Positions 18,795 to 27,443 are shown, counted from the first letter of the stretch. The stretch is DNA of 64,000 nt from GW2011-AR15 sp964512765 (GCA_964512765.1 CAZEKF010000001.1:62001-126000), one strand, 5' to 3'. Translations and numbers: made by a program. Notes: generated by a model from the sequence alone, not told the origin.

Positions 18795-19810
18795 AGTTCC
18801 AGAACCAGTTTTTTTTCGTTTTCTTTGATGTCTTTTACGATTTTATGATCCTTTAATTTGTCTTTAATTTCTTTCCAACTCATTTTTTCACGAGCTCTTT
18901 TTAGATCTTCTAAGAGTTTGTTAACTATAACATATTTTTCATAAATTAATTCAGCTTTTTTCTGGTTTTCAGTAATGGATATTTGTAATCCTTTAATCTT
19001 ATTTTCTTGTTGTTTTATGATACTTTCCAATTGTTTTCTTTTTTTATCAAATTTAGATTCTTTTTCTTGTTTTATTTTGGTTTTTGATTTCTCTGTGTGA
19101 TGTTCATCAAGTTCTTTGTTTAATGTTTTTTTAACTTTTTTTAGTTTTTCAGTAGCTTTGAATAAGTTAGTAATTTCTTTTTTGTCCAATGTTTTTTTAT
19201 TCTTATCAATCTTTGCCACTTCGCACAATTCTTCAGCGTATTTCCCTCCCAAACCAAGCTCTGTTGCTAGTGTAATAACTATAGATGCTTTTTCAGATTT
19301 TTTAATTAATTCATTTAACTCTGTTTCTTTTAGTTTCAAAAAATTATAATTTCTTTTTGGATATTCGTAAACAGCACCAGGCCTAATCATTCTTGAACCA
19401 AAACCTTTGTATGTTGTAGCCATTATGATTTTGTTTTTGTCGTCTGTTAGAATGATGTTTCCTGGTTTGAAAAGTTCTATGTATAAATTCATTACACGCT
19501 CTTTATTTTCCAAGGTTAACTGGATTATTCTTTCAAACTCTCTTTGTTCAATTTTTCTAATTCTTGAGTTTCTTAAATGTTTCCTAATATTTAACCCGAA
19601 CTTACCAGAATCTTCAAATGTTTCTTTATAATTACTAACGTAAATCAAAGAAGGTAAAATAATTCTAAGATATTTCTTGCCTTTGCTAGGAACGTGCAAC
19701 TGGAAAACGTATGTGTTATCTTTTTGAAACACTTTGTCAATTTTTCCATTGACTAATTCAAACTCTTTCAGCAAATAGTACAAATCCAGACTTGACAGTT
19801 CCTGATTCAT
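18791..19810 (-). CDS. NFACT-N/coiled-coil protein, RqcH-like but lacking the NFACT-R domain
   Basis: Residues 1-180 are the NFACT-N domain (SLDLYYLLKEFELVNGKIDKV, split here as seen; then NIILTDDKNKI, then GSRMIRPGAVYEYP). A helix-hairpin-helix region and a Lys/Glu-rich coiled coil (about 215-330) follow. Archaeal and bacterial RqcH/Tae2 proteins are usually 550-700 residues and continue into NFACT-R. This one stops at 339, just where that domain would begin. RqcH binds obstructed 50S subunits in ribosome rescue. First gene of the operon. Confidence 0.8.
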   Translation of the reverse strand: MNQELSSLDLYYLLKEFELVNGKIDKVFQKDNTYVFQLHVPSKGKKYLRIILPSLIYVSNYKETFEDSGKFGLNIRKHLRNSRIRKIEQREFERIIQLTLENKERVMNLYIELFKPGNIILTDDKNKIIMATTYKGFGSRMIRPGAVYEYPKRNYNFLKLKETELNELIKKSEKASIVITLATELGLGGKYAEELCEVAKIDKNKKTLDKKEITNLFKATEKLKKVKKTLNKELDEHHTEKSKTKIKQEKESKFDKKRKQLESIIKQQENKIKGLQISITENQKKAELIYEKYVIVNKLLEDLKRAREKMSWKEIKDKLKDHKIVKDIKENEKKLVLEL

Positions 19811-19845
19811 ATAATTAAGAGAATATTTAGTATATTAATACTTAA

Positions 19846-20202
19846 CTAAATAATGCCTTTCTGAAATAAGAAATAAACAATTAATCCTGCTAAAACAAGT
19901 ACACCTATCGAACTTATAATTATTAATTTTAATTTTTGTTCTTTAGAGTCTAACTGAGACCAAGTTTTATGATTTTTTTTCCATTTATCTTTATTAACTA
20001 AGCCAATTGCCATGAACGCAAGGCCCATAATAAAGAACGCATAGTTTTTCGTTGCCATGCCTAGGGGAATCCAAGTGATGCCCATTATAAAAAAAGTGTA
20101 ATAATCAGGTTCTCTTTTTTTACCTGTTTTAGCTGCGTAAACTGCAACAACAGCCAATATAATGACCAAAACACCAACAGTAATCAAAATCCACGGTATC
20201 AT
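19846..20202 (-). CDS. Four-helix membrane protein of unknown function
   Basis: The 118-residue protein has an N-terminal helix, two closely spaced central helices (YYTFFIMGITWIPLGMA, then FFIMGLAFMAIGLV) and a C-terminal helix. The repeated FFIMG suggests internal duplication. No family recognised. A TATA element (about 20227-20237, minus strand) lies 25-35 nt before the ATG, so it is transcribed separately from csp. Confidence 0.6.
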   Translation of the reverse strand: MIPWILITVGVLVIILAVVAVYAAKTGKKREPDYYTFFIMGITWIPLGMATKNYAFFIMGLAFMAIGLVNKDKWKKNHKTWSQLDSKEQKLKLIIISSIGVLVLAGLIVYFLFQKGII

Positions 20203-20264
20203 ATTTTACAGTAAGTTTTTATCTACTATTTAAATTATCTGGTATAAAATAATAAAAATTAGTT

Positions 20265-20280
20265 TATAGCTCGCGCTATA
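20265..20280 (-). terminator. Hairpin after the cold-shock gene
   Basis: On the minus strand the transcript reads TATAGC-GCGA-GCTATA: a 6-bp stem capped by GCGA, a GNRA tetraloop. A U-rich stretch follows within 10-25 nt. It lies 30-45 nt past the cold-shock stop codon and before the next promoter, so it may end or stabilise that mRNA. Confidence 0.5.
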
Positions 20281-20310
20281 TATTACCAAAAATAATTAAA
20301 AGAAATTACT

Positions 20311-20502
20311 TTACATTGGTTTTACGTTTTTTGCTTGCGGTCCTCTTTCCCCTTCTTCAGGGTCGAATGTAACTTTTTGGCCTTCATCAAGAGAATCTAC
20401 TCCGTCTAATGCTGTGCTATGGACAAAATAATCTTTTCCGTCCTCGCCTTCAACAAAGCCATATCCTTTCATTCGGTTGAACCACTTAACTGTTCCTTCC
20501 AT
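20311..20502 (-). CDS. Cold-shock domain protein (CspA family)
   Basis: The 63-residue single OB-fold protein begins MEGTVKWFNRMKGYGFV. Both RNA-binding motifs are present (KGYGFVEG and DYFVHSTAL). It binds single-stranded nucleic acid and acts as an RNA chaperone. A GAGGT ribosome binding site lies 9 nt before the ATG. Bacterial-type Csp genes occur in only some archaea, so lateral origin is likely. Divergent promoter with the wHTH gene. Confidence 0.93.
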   Translation of the reverse strand: MEGTVKWFNRMKGYGFVEGEDGKDYFVHSTALDGVDSLDEGQKVTFDPEEGERGPQAKNVKPM

Positions 20503-20556
20503 TTAAATATACCTCAAGCTTTCGGATAAATTCTGTGTTTATAAAGCTATGTTTTA

Positions 20557-20573
20557 GAAAGATATATAATCTT
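20557..20573 (+). promoter_or_regulatory. TATA box for the small wHTH gene
   Basis: GATATATAATC-type TATA sequence 22-35 nt before the ATG at 20594. On the other strand CTTTATAAACA at about 20538-20549 fits the csp promoter, so the 91-nt gap is a divergent promoter region. Confidence 0.5.
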
Positions 20574-20593
20574 GCTGTTCTCCTAATATTTAC

Positions 20594-20788
20594 ATGGGAC
20601 AACAAGAAGTGTATGATTTTCTTAAAAAAAACAAAAATAAATGGTGGACATCTAAGCAGATTTCTGAGAAAATTGACGCTTCAATAGGTTCTGTCACGAC
20701 TACATTGACTAAGTTAAGGAAAAGAAAAGATGTTAACTATAAAATGTCCAAGGAAAAAACTAACATGTACTTATACCAGTTTAAATGA
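20594..20788 (+). CDS. Small winged helix-turn-helix protein
   Basis: The 64-residue protein is one winged-helix domain: helix 1 (QQEVYDFLKKN), a helix-turn-helix (TSKQISEKIDASIGSVTTTL), then a short beta wing (VNYKMSK, then YLYQF). It resembles MarR/IclR-type DNA-binding modules without a sensor domain. It may regulate itself or the divergent cold-shock gene; targets cannot be read. Probably leaderless. Confidence 0.75.
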   Translation: MGQQEVYDFLKKNKNKWWTSKQISEKIDASIGSVTTTLTKLRKRKDVNYKMSKEKTNMYLYQFK

Positions 20789-20799
20789 GGTGATTTACC

Positions 20800-20997
20800 T
20801 TGTGTTTTAAAAACATGAAGAAAAAAATTAAGAAATTAACTTGGTGCGATATTAAATTAATTAAATTAAGCACAGCAGCTTTTGTTTTGATGGTAGCTAA
20901 ACTATGGCCGCCTTTACTATCTTTAGATTGGTATTGGTATCTGGCAATTGCTTTACTGGCTATGATAAAACCTTTAATGGTTGTGTGTAAGAAATAA
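20800..20997 (+). CDS. Small two-helix membrane protein
   Basis: The 65-residue product starts at a TTG preceded by a strong ribosome binding site (GAGGTGAT, 5 nt spacer), which decides the start. A lysine-rich cytoplasmic N-terminus precedes two hydrophobic segments (STAAFVLMVAKLWPPL and WYLAIALLAMIKPLMVV). Co-transcribed with the wHTH gene 11 nt upstream. Function unknown. Confidence 0.65.
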   Translation: MCFKNMKKKIKKLTWCDIKLIKLSTAAFVLMVAKLWPPLLSLDWYWYLAIALLAMIKPLMVVCKK

Positions 20998-21000
20998 ATT

Positions 21001-21345
21001 TTATTTACAACTGTAAGAAGTAGTTTTTTCTTTTACTATTTTTAATAATTTTACTATGTTTTTTTCATCAATCTCTTCTAATGATTTAAATTTTAAATGT
21101 CGCATATATTTTCCTTTGCCTTTTAACTGATCAGCGTATTGTTTTTCCAGTCCTTGAACAGAGAATCCTAGATTAACACTATCTTTTAACCCTACAAGAT
21201 AAAACTTGCCATCATACCAAGGAACTCCCATTTTCATTTCTTCTTTTATTTCAGGAAAAGTTTTTAGAATGATTTTTCTTAGCTTATTACAAAGTTGTTT
21301 TTGTAAGGGTTTTTGTTTTTCAATATAATTGTCTACATCAGTCAT
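21001..21345 (-). CDS. DUF1801 (YdhG-like) protein
   Basis: The 114-residue protein has the DUF1801 pattern: an N-terminal helical part (LQKQLCNKLRKIILKTFPEI), then KMGVPWY, a GLKDSVNLGF strand region and a C-terminal helix with IDEKNIVKLLKIV. The family is small, soluble and of unknown biochemical role. The ATG overlaps the upstream gene stop by 4 nt. Confidence 0.8.
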   Translation of the reverse strand: MTDVDNYIEKQKPLQKQLCNKLRKIILKTFPEIKEEMKMGVPWYDGKFYLVGLKDSVNLGFSVQGLEKQYADQLKGKGKYMRHLKFKSLEEIDEKNIVKLLKIVKEKTTSYSCK

Positions 21346-21842
21346 TCTTTTTCAATCTCGTTAGCTATGTCTCTGAACGTGTCTGCAATATTTTTCTTAA
21401 TATTTTTTGATTTTCTATGTTTTCTTTTTTTCTTTTTACCTAGTTTGCAGAATATTGAGATGTAACCTCCTATGAATACAGCAACGAATACAATTGGATA
21501 AACAATAATAGATAATGGCCATAATAAACTGAATAACCGAGTCATTAACATTAAATCTATTACACTGAAAATTCTAAATATGAATGTTACAAGTAGCATT
21601 GAAGCAGTTGAACTGAATATTGGTGCTCCAAGATTCAATGGAAATATTAATTCAAAAAATATTTCTGCAATCATGAATATTAAAGACATTATGATTAGTA
21701 ACACAGCATTATCATTAAGAAAACTTACCCAGATTGAATAAACACGTAGGTTAACATGAACCAAATTTAATACTCCAAGTATAATCAGAAAAATCATCAA
21801 CCCAATGATTCTTGACAATAAGATTTTAGGTATTTTTTTCAT
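21342..21842 (-). CDS. Membrane protein of unknown function
   Basis: The 166-residue protein has four to five helices followed by a basic cytoplasmic tail with a long Lys/Arg stretch (residues about 133-150) and an amphipathic end (ADTFRDIANEIEKE). No family recognised. It is coupled to the DUF1801 gene by a 4-nt overlap. Confidence 0.6.
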   Translation of the reverse strand: MKKIPKILLSRIIGLMIFLIILGVLNLVHVNLRVYSIWVSFLNDNAVLLIIMSLIFMIAEIFFELIFPLNLGAPIFSSTASMLLVTFIFRIFSVIDLMLMTRLFSLLWPLSIIVYPIVFVAVFIGGYISIFCKLGKKKKRKHRKSKNIKKNIADTFRDIANEIEKE

Positions 21843-21881
21843 TTGATTTTATAATATAATTACTTATGTTTTAATACTTTA

Positions 21882-22577
21882 TCATAACTTACCAGCATGA
21901 GCAAGCATAGTTTTTATTTCCTCTTTGAGATATTTGACTTCGTGTATATCATAATTTTCTGCTTTAAGATGCACAAGCATCATGCCTGCCACGTCCCAGC
22001 CATAAAACTTTTCAAGTATGTATCTGTATAAGCTTAATTGGAGCGTGTATTTAGAGAACTTACAATCTTGTAATAACTCAAGAGGTGGTGGACAAGTTCT
22101 ATTATTGTAACCATATTTTTCTATTCTTTTGTTTGTTTTCCAGTCTATAAGAAAAATACCCTCATCTGTTCTAGACAACCCATCTATCATTCCTGCAATA
22201 CCGATTGTTGAAGACCCTATTATTTTTTCAGCATCAAAGAATTCATGATTTTCATTTTCCATGAATTTATCTATTGCTTTAAAATATGTTTTATGGTTTT
22301 TTGTTACTGGTTCAGGCGTCTTTGTTTTTTTAATAAGAGCTTCAGCGTAATTATGCACGTAATGCCCAAATTTACAAGAAGCATCAGCTTTATTTTTCCA
22401 TAGTTCTAAAACTTCTTCAACTGTTAACCCGTCACGTTTTGCAACATGTTTACTCCATTTCTCTTTGTCAAACTTTTCAAAGAATTGAGATATGAATTCT
22501 GTTGCAGATTCTAGTTCACGACCTTCATGGATGTATTTATGACCTTTTTCAATGAATGTTATTATTGGTTCTTGCAT
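21882..22577 (-). CDS. PD-(D/E)XK nuclease family protein (RecB/Cas4-like fold)
   Basis: The 231-residue protein shows the active-site pattern: GIAGMIDGLSR (Asp), FLIDWKTNK (D-x-K motif) and the following LQLSLYRYILE helix with the Q-x3-Y seen in RecB-type nucleases. An upstream helix has FGHYVHNYAEA, the usual His. No cysteine cluster of the Fe-S type is visible, unlike Cas4. Likely a stand-alone DNA exonuclease or repair enzyme. There are no CRISPR genes nearby. Confidence 0.8.
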   Translation of the reverse strand: MQEPIITFIEKGHKYIHEGRELESATEFISQFFEKFDKEKWSKHVAKRDGLTVEEVLELWKNKADASCKFGHYVHNYAEALIKKTKTPEPVTKNHKTYFKAIDKFMENENHEFFDAEKIIGSSTIGIAGMIDGLSRTDEGIFLIDWKTNKRIEKYGYNNRTCPPPLELLQDCKFSKYTLQLSLYRYILEKFYGWDVAGMMLVHLKAENYDIHEVKYLKEEIKTMLAHAGKL

Positions 22578-22648
22578 ACTTTTTTGAAAAGAAGATTATT
22601 TTTAAGGATTGTGGAATGTCATTCTTTTTTGTACTGTTGATTCAAAAC

Positions 22649-22659
22649 CCTTAAATACT
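22649..22659 (+). promoter_or_regulatory. TATA box for the zinc-ribbon/methyltransferase pair
   Basis: CCTTAAATACT lies 22-32 nt before the ATG at 22681. It supports that ATG over an upstream in-frame start at 22609, which would precede the promoter. Confidence 0.55.
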
Positions 22660-22680
22660 TGTTTTTATCTGATTAACATT

Positions 22681-22830
22681 ATGGCACTCTGTCCGCACTG
22701 TAAAAAAGAATTAAAATTAAATACATTAGACAAAGAAACATTAGGTGTTGGTTTTTTTAAACAAGAGATAATGTATTCATGTCCTGTGTGCAAGAAAGTA
22801 TTGGGATTCAGCAGAGGAAAGTATGGATAA
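22681..22830 (+). CDS. Small zinc-ribbon protein
   Basis: The 49-residue product begins MALCPHCKKELKL and ends CPVCKKVLGFSRGKYG. The two C-x2-C pairs, about 28 residues apart, would bind one zinc. The start is set by the TATA position. It overlaps the next gene by 8 nt. Role unknown, perhaps a partner of the methyltransferase. Confidence 0.75.
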   Translation: MALCPHCKKELKLNTLDKETLGVGFFKQEIMYSCPVCKKVLGFSRGKYG

Positions 22831-23494
22831 AAAACTAATAATGCTCCAACCATTAAAACTTGTGATATTCTTATTAATGTTATTCTGGGGAGCAGGCACA
22901 TGGAATTATTGGCAAGGCTGGGTATTTTTTGGATATATGATTGTTATGATGATAGTTGTTTTGTTTTTGTTCAGAGATAAAATGGATCTTGCTAGGGAAA
23001 GATTGCATCCTGGTAAAGGCATGAAATCATGGGACAAAGTAATAGCAGTTGTTGGAATAATATTGTTTTCAGCTGTGTTTATTATTTCAATACTTGATTC
23101 TGGCAGATATCATTGGACAAAACCATTATCAGCTTATTTTTATGCAATAACTTACATAGTTTTCACAATAGGCAATATACTCATTTTGTGGGCAATGTAT
23201 ACTTGTAAATGGTTTTCAAGCGTTGTAAGAATACAAAAAGACAGAAAACAAAAAGTTTGCAAGCAAGGACCGTATAAGATAGTAAGACACCCTGGATACT
23301 CTGGCAGTTTTTTCATGTTTCTCACATTGCCTTTAGTGTTTGGGTCGTTGTATGCTTTGATACCTGCAGTGTTTGTTGTTCCAGTTTTAATAATAAGAAC
23401 ATATCTTGAAGATAAATCATTGCAAAAAGAACTAAAAGGTTACAAACAATACACTAAAGAAACCAAATATAGATTATTTCCAGGTGTTTGGTAA
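22823..23494 (+). CDS. Isoprenylcysteine carboxyl methyltransferase-like membrane protein (ICMT/PEMT fold)
   Basis: The 223-residue polytopic protein has the ICMT/phospholipid methyltransferase C-terminal signature: QGPYKIVRHPGYSGSF, then RTYLEDKSLQKELKGYKQY, then RLFPGVW. Conserved RHPGY and the ED pair form the SAM and substrate site in this fold. Five helices are predicted by eye. The methyl acceptor is unknown in prokaryotic relatives. Confidence 0.85.
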   Translation: MDKKLIMLQPLKLVIFLLMLFWGAGTWNYWQGWVFFGYMIVMMIVVLFLFRDKMDLARERLHPGKGMKSWDKVIAVVGIILFSAVFIISILDSGRYHWTKPLSAYFYAITYIVFTIGNILILWAMYTCKWFSSVVRIQKDRKQKVCKQGPYKIVRHPGYSGSFFMFLTLPLVFGSLYALIPAVFVVPVLIIRTYLEDKSLQKELKGYKQYTKETKYRLFPGVW

Positions 23495-23497
23495 TTT

Positions 23498-24826
23498 TTA
23501 ACAATTAAGACTCTGTTCTTTACATGCATTAATAACTTTTGGAACTTTGTTTATTTGATTGATTTGACTATTGTATTTTCTTTTTAGTTTTGAAATTTGT
23601 TCTTTTGCTAATCCTGCTTTTGGATTAAAGATTATTTTCTCCCCAAGCAAAGTTCGTTTTTCTTTTGATATGTTTTTAATTCCAAACTTATCACGATGTT
23701 CATATGCTCTACTACCTTTTTGCAACCCAAACACAGTTGGTGAAATTAAGTCAATTTGATCTTTACTTTCTTCTAAAAAGGTGATAGTTTCCATGAATTC
23801 AGGTTCAGTTTCTGTTGGAAACCCGAACATGGTGTAAACAATATTCTTTATACCTAATTTGCTAGATTCTTTCAACACTATTGAATTTTGTTTAGCATTT
23901 GTTCCTTTATTCATAAAATCTAAGATTCTTTGTGAACCTGATTCAATGCCCCATGCTGCGCTTCTTAACCCTGCTTTGTATAATCTAGGCAGGAGATCTA
24001 TGATCCATTTTTCAGGCCTTAGCTGCATCCAGAAGTCAATGTCATAATTATTCATAAGATCAATTATTTCTATAAGTCTCTTTTTGGAAAAACCATCGTC
24101 AATAAAAAACACTTTCTTCATATTATTTTTTTCAATTGAGTCTTTGATAAAATCCAAACGAATAGTTTCATATTTCTTGTTACCGTGATGAGTACAAAAC
24201 GCACAGAGTTTGTACGGACAGGAATGTGTTGTTCTTATTGGATATACTGTTTCTTTTGAAAAATATTTACTTTTATCATATTTTGAAAAATCAAGAAAGG
24301 ATTTTTCCATGTTTTTCTTTTCTTTAGCACCTAATTTAATCAGGTGTTTAATTAATTGATCATAATTATCTAGATATAATGCTTTATCTTTGATTTTTGT
24401 ACAGTCTGCTGGACCGCCAATAATAACCTTTATTCCTTTTTTGTTTAATTCATCTATGATTCCATTTGTAAGAAATACTTGGCTATTATATGTTAAGCTT
24501 AATGCCACAACATCAGGTTTTTTAGATAAAATTTGTTTAATCAAGAAATCAAAACCAAGTGGTTTTTTACCCGATACAGCATTTTTAGATATCTTTGGAT
24601 AAACATGTCTAGTTTCATTTAAGAACTCTTCTAGTACTAAGAAATAATCTTCAGATTTAATTCTTTTATAGAAGCTATTAAACTGTTTATAATGATACTC
24701 ACTGTTCAAATCAAGAACATCAATATCTTCATCAAGACAAGAACTTAACACAGAATGCATCATTGTTATTGAATATGGCATTACTGTAGGTATATGCACT
24801 GGAACATCAATAAGTAAGATTTTCAT
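23498..24826 (-). CDS. B12-binding-type radical SAM protein
   Basis: The 442-residue protein has an N-terminal Rossmann-like cobalamin-binding region (residues 1-150; VPVHIPTVMPYSITMMHSVL is split from VIIGGP) and a radical SAM domain. The cluster motif near residue 205 is C-x4-C-x2-C (SCPYKLCAFC), one residue longer than the classic C-x3-C-x2-C. Downstream WGIESGSQRILDFMNKG is typical of the family and FGFPTETEPEF follows. Reaction unknown; relatives modify lipids, tRNA or natural products. Confidence 0.85.
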   Translation of the reverse strand: MKILLIDVPVHIPTVMPYSITMMHSVLSSCLDEDIDVLDLNSEYHYKQFNSFYKRIKSEDYFLVLEEFLNETRHVYPKISKNAVSGKKPLGFDFLIKQILSKKPDVVALSLTYNSQVFLTNGIIDELNKKGIKVIIGGPADCTKIKDKALYLDNYDQLIKHLIKLGAKEKKNMEKSFLDFSKYDKSKYFSKETVYPIRTTHSCPYKLCAFCTHHGNKKYETIRLDFIKDSIEKNNMKKVFFIDDGFSKKRLIEIIDLMNNYDIDFWMQLRPEKWIIDLLPRLYKAGLRSAAWGIESGSQRILDFMNKGTNAKQNSIVLKESSKLGIKNIVYTMFGFPTETEPEFMETITFLEESKDQIDLISPTVFGLQKGSRAYEHRDKFGIKNISKEKRTLLGEKIIFNPKAGLAKEQISKLKRKYNSQINQINKVPKVINACKEQSLNC

Positions 24827-24892
24827 TATTTGTTTTAAAAATAAGAAGTTTTTAATTTTAACTGATTGGCAATTGAATAAAAAAACCTTGAT

Positions 24893-25612
24893 TTACTTTT
24901 CTAGTTCTTCGGGTACATTTGGTCCATCTCCAAAATCATGTCCTAAACCATATAGATCATCAGGATTAAAATCTACTATCATTTCCAAGACAAGCGCGCT
25001 TCCCAAACATCGATATCTCCCTAATCCTTCAATATCAACATAGTCTAAAAGGCGAACCGTGCCACCACTGTATTCACATGCTCTGGTGTCTGGAGTAGCA
25101 GTACTTAATCCCTCTGATGGAACATAGTCAGGATCTGCACCAAAAGAACCTGTTGTCCATCCACTTCCACTTGGACAAACCATATGAGTTAAAGTATACA
25201 CAGGATCTAGTGATGGATATTCTTTGGAAGGACTACCTTGAGTGCAAACTTCTCCTTTAACTTCGGTTTTTTCTGCAATTCCTTCTTCCCTATCTGAAAA
25301 ATTTCCTGTTCCTGGATGAAAGTAAGTTTCATCAGAATACAAATCACCCCAAAAAGTACCTGATTCTGGTTTAAAAGGAGGTGGAGTACTTGTCACAGTA
25401 CCACCGCTTGTTTTACAAGCAAGAGCTAATGCTAAAATCAAAAAAGAATAAAGTAATACACCTTTTAATCCACCACTAAAATACATCCCATTATGCCCTA
25501 ATTTGCTCCTAACTGCTCTTTGAGATTTAAAAATATGAAGTAATTCACCAGAATCAAAATTACCAAAAGGAGACTGCACATCATTAACTACGTTTTCTAA
25601 TGCTAATACCAT
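24893..25612 (-). CDS. Lipoprotein-like surface protein of unknown function
   Basis: The 239-residue protein has 42 polar residues, then a hydrophobic segment ending in a lipobox-like LALALAC (Cys66), then a Pro/Gly/Ser/Asp-rich external part with several cysteines (EVCTQG, MVCPSG, RACEYSG, YRCLG). No family recognised. A TATA element at about 25630-25642 on the minus strand fits the start used here; an internal ATG at codon 43 would give a classic signal-peptide start. Confidence 0.6.
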   Translation of the reverse strand: MVLALENVVNDVQSPFGNFDSGELLHIFKSQRAVRSKLGHNGMYFSGGLKGVLLYSFLILALALACKTSGGTVTSTPPPFKPESGTFWGDLYSDETYFHPGTGNFSDREEGIAEKTEVKGEVCTQGSPSKEYPSLDPVYTLTHMVCPSGSGWTTGSFGADPDYVPSEGLSTATPDTRACEYSGGTVRLLDYVDIEGLGRYRCLGSALVLEMIVDFNPDDLYGLGHDFGDGPNVPEELEK

Positions 25613-25733
25613 TTTTAACCAAATTTACGCTTTTTAAGTTAAAAAACCCTGTTCGCTTTATAAATCTTTCGATTATTTAACTACTTTTAAGTAACAATAT
25701 TGTGAAAATTGTTTTAACGAATATTATTGAGAA

Positions 25734-27443
25734 TTATTTAACTGTGACACTTTTAGCCAAATTTCTTGGTTTATCAATAGGCAAATCTCTTTTCAGAGCA
25801 ATATAGTATGTCAACAACTGTCCAACTATTGTCGCTAAAATCCCAAACTTACCGTCGTTAGTTGTTTTTAATTTAACATCTCCGTCAAACTCGTTTGTTA
25901 TTTTAATTACATTAGCGCCTCTTGCCTCAACTTCTTTTAAATTAGATAGCATGTCATAATCTTTGTTACTAATTAAACCAATAACAGGAGTACCTTTTTC
26001 TATTAAAGCAATCGTCCCATGTTTTAACTCACCGCCCATCATGCCTTCAGCGTGCATGTATGAAATTTCTTTTATTTTTAGAGCCATTTCCCTTGCAACT
26101 GGATAGCTTAAACCTCTGCCCAGAACATAAATGTCTTTTTCTTCATAAACAAAATTTGCAATTTCCTTAATGTTATCTATTTGTTCAAAAACTTCACTTA
26201 TCCTTTCTGGTAAATTATCGAGATTAATGTCAAAACCAAACTCTTTGGCAACTGCTAACATTAACGTAACTTGATTAACAAAAGATTTTGTAGCAGCAAC
26301 ACAGATTTCTTGGCCAGCTAATATGTTTAATGATATTTCAGACATTCTTTGAACAGTTGAATGAGGAACATTAACAATAGAGGCAATCTTAGCTTTTCTT
26401 TTCTTAGCATATTTCAAAGCTTCAATAATATCCATAGTTTCCCCAGATTGAGATATAGGAATAACTAAAGTATTTGAATCAACAGTAATGAAATGTTCAA
26501 ATTCAGAAGCAATTATTGCTTGCGCATCTACACCGGCTTTATGTAAATAATATACGCCTAGAAGAGCAGCATGATATGAAGTACCACATGCAACAAACAC
26601 TACTCGTTTACTATCTTTAATTAATTTAACAAACCTGTTAAACTTATCTTTTTGTTCTGTCTTTAATGAAGATAGTAATCTCTTGACAACATAAGGCTCT
26701 TCCATGATTTCTTTTATCATATAATGTTTATAGTTATCTAGTGTAGATTCTTCCTGTTCCCATTCAACTTCCTGTATTTTTTTATTGACAGGATTGCCGT
26801 CTTTATCATAGAATTTGTAACTATCTGCTGAGACAATGGCAAATTCATCATTTTCAAAAAACACAGCCAGACTTGAGACATCAGAGAAAGCATAAATGTC
26901 AGAGGCAAGATAGTATTCATTTTCACCAATGCCTAGAACTAATGGACTGTCACGTTTTAATGCGTAGATATTGTCATCACCATCTATCATGACTAAGAGA
27001 GCGAACTCTCCTTTTATGTGTTTTACAAAATCAACACACACGTCTTTCATGGGTTTTGTCTTCAATCTTTCTTCAAAATAGTGAGCTGCAACTTCACTGT
27101 CTGTCTCACTAATAAATCTATGACCTCTTTTAATCAATTCTTCTTTTATTGCTTCATAATTTTCAATTATGCCATTGTGAACTATTGTTACTTTTCCTGA
27201 TTTATGAGGATGCGCATTTGCATCTGTTACACCACCGTGTGTCGCCCATCGTGTGTGTGAAATAATCTTTTTAGTTTTGTCTTCGCTATCTGGAACAGTA
27301 ATATGGCCTGTTTTTTTGAACAATTTACTATCATAATAATAACCAAAAGAATCATAACCACGGTAGTCTAACTTTTTTAATCTTTTAACAGCATCCTTTA
27401 CATAAAATTCATTTACTGAATTAATTCCAACAATACCGCACAT
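25734..27443 (-). CDS. glmS: Glutamine-fructose-6-phosphate aminotransferase (isomerizing)
   Basis: The product begins MCGIVGINSV, so Cys2 becomes the N-terminal nucleophile of the glutaminase domain. HTRWATHGG and the HNGIIENY loop follow. Two SIS isomerase domains hold CGTSYHA and SQSGETMD, and the C-terminus DKPRNLAKSVTVK is diagnostic. It makes glucosamine-6-phosphate. I start at the ATG at 27443, since the TTG one codon earlier would put an extra residue before the catalytic Cys. Last gene of a glmM-glmU-EamA-glmS operon. Confidence 0.96.
   Translation of the reverse strand: MCGIVGINSVNEFYVKDAVKRLKKLDYRGYDSFGYYYDSKLFKKTGHITVPDSEDKTKKIISHTRWATHGGVTDANAHPHKSGKVTIVHNGIIENYEAIKEELIKRGHRFISETDSEVAAHYFEERLKTKPMKDVCVDFVKHIKGEFALLVMIDGDDNIYALKRDSPLVLGIGENEYYLASDIYAFSDVSSLAVFFENDEFAIVSADSYKFYDKDGNPVNKKIQEVEWEQEESTLDNYKHYMIKEIMEEPYVVKRLLSSLKTEQKDKFNRFVKLIKDSKRVVFVACGTSYHAALLGVYYLHKAGVDAQAIIASEFEHFITVDSNTLVIPISQSGETMDIIEALKYAKKRKAKIASIVNVPHSTVQRMSEISLNILAGQEICVAATKSFVNQVTLMLAVAKEFGFDINLDNLPERISEVFEQIDNIKEIANFVYEEKDIYVLGRGLSYPVAREMALKIKEISYMHAEGMMGGELKHGTIALIEKGTPVIGLISNKDYDMLSNLKEVEARGANVIKITNEFDGDVKLKTTNDGKFGILATIVGQLLTYYIALKRDLPIDKPRNLAKSVTVK

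Noticed and set aside
21882..22577. Cas4 and a nearby CRISPR system
   Set aside because: The nuclease lacks the Cas4 cysteines, and no repeat-spacer array or other cas gene is visible in the window.
22609..22680. N-terminal extension of the small zinc-ribbon gene
   Set aside because: The TATA element at 22649-22659 lies inside the extension; the ATG at 22681 is correctly spaced and begins the conserved zinc ribbon.
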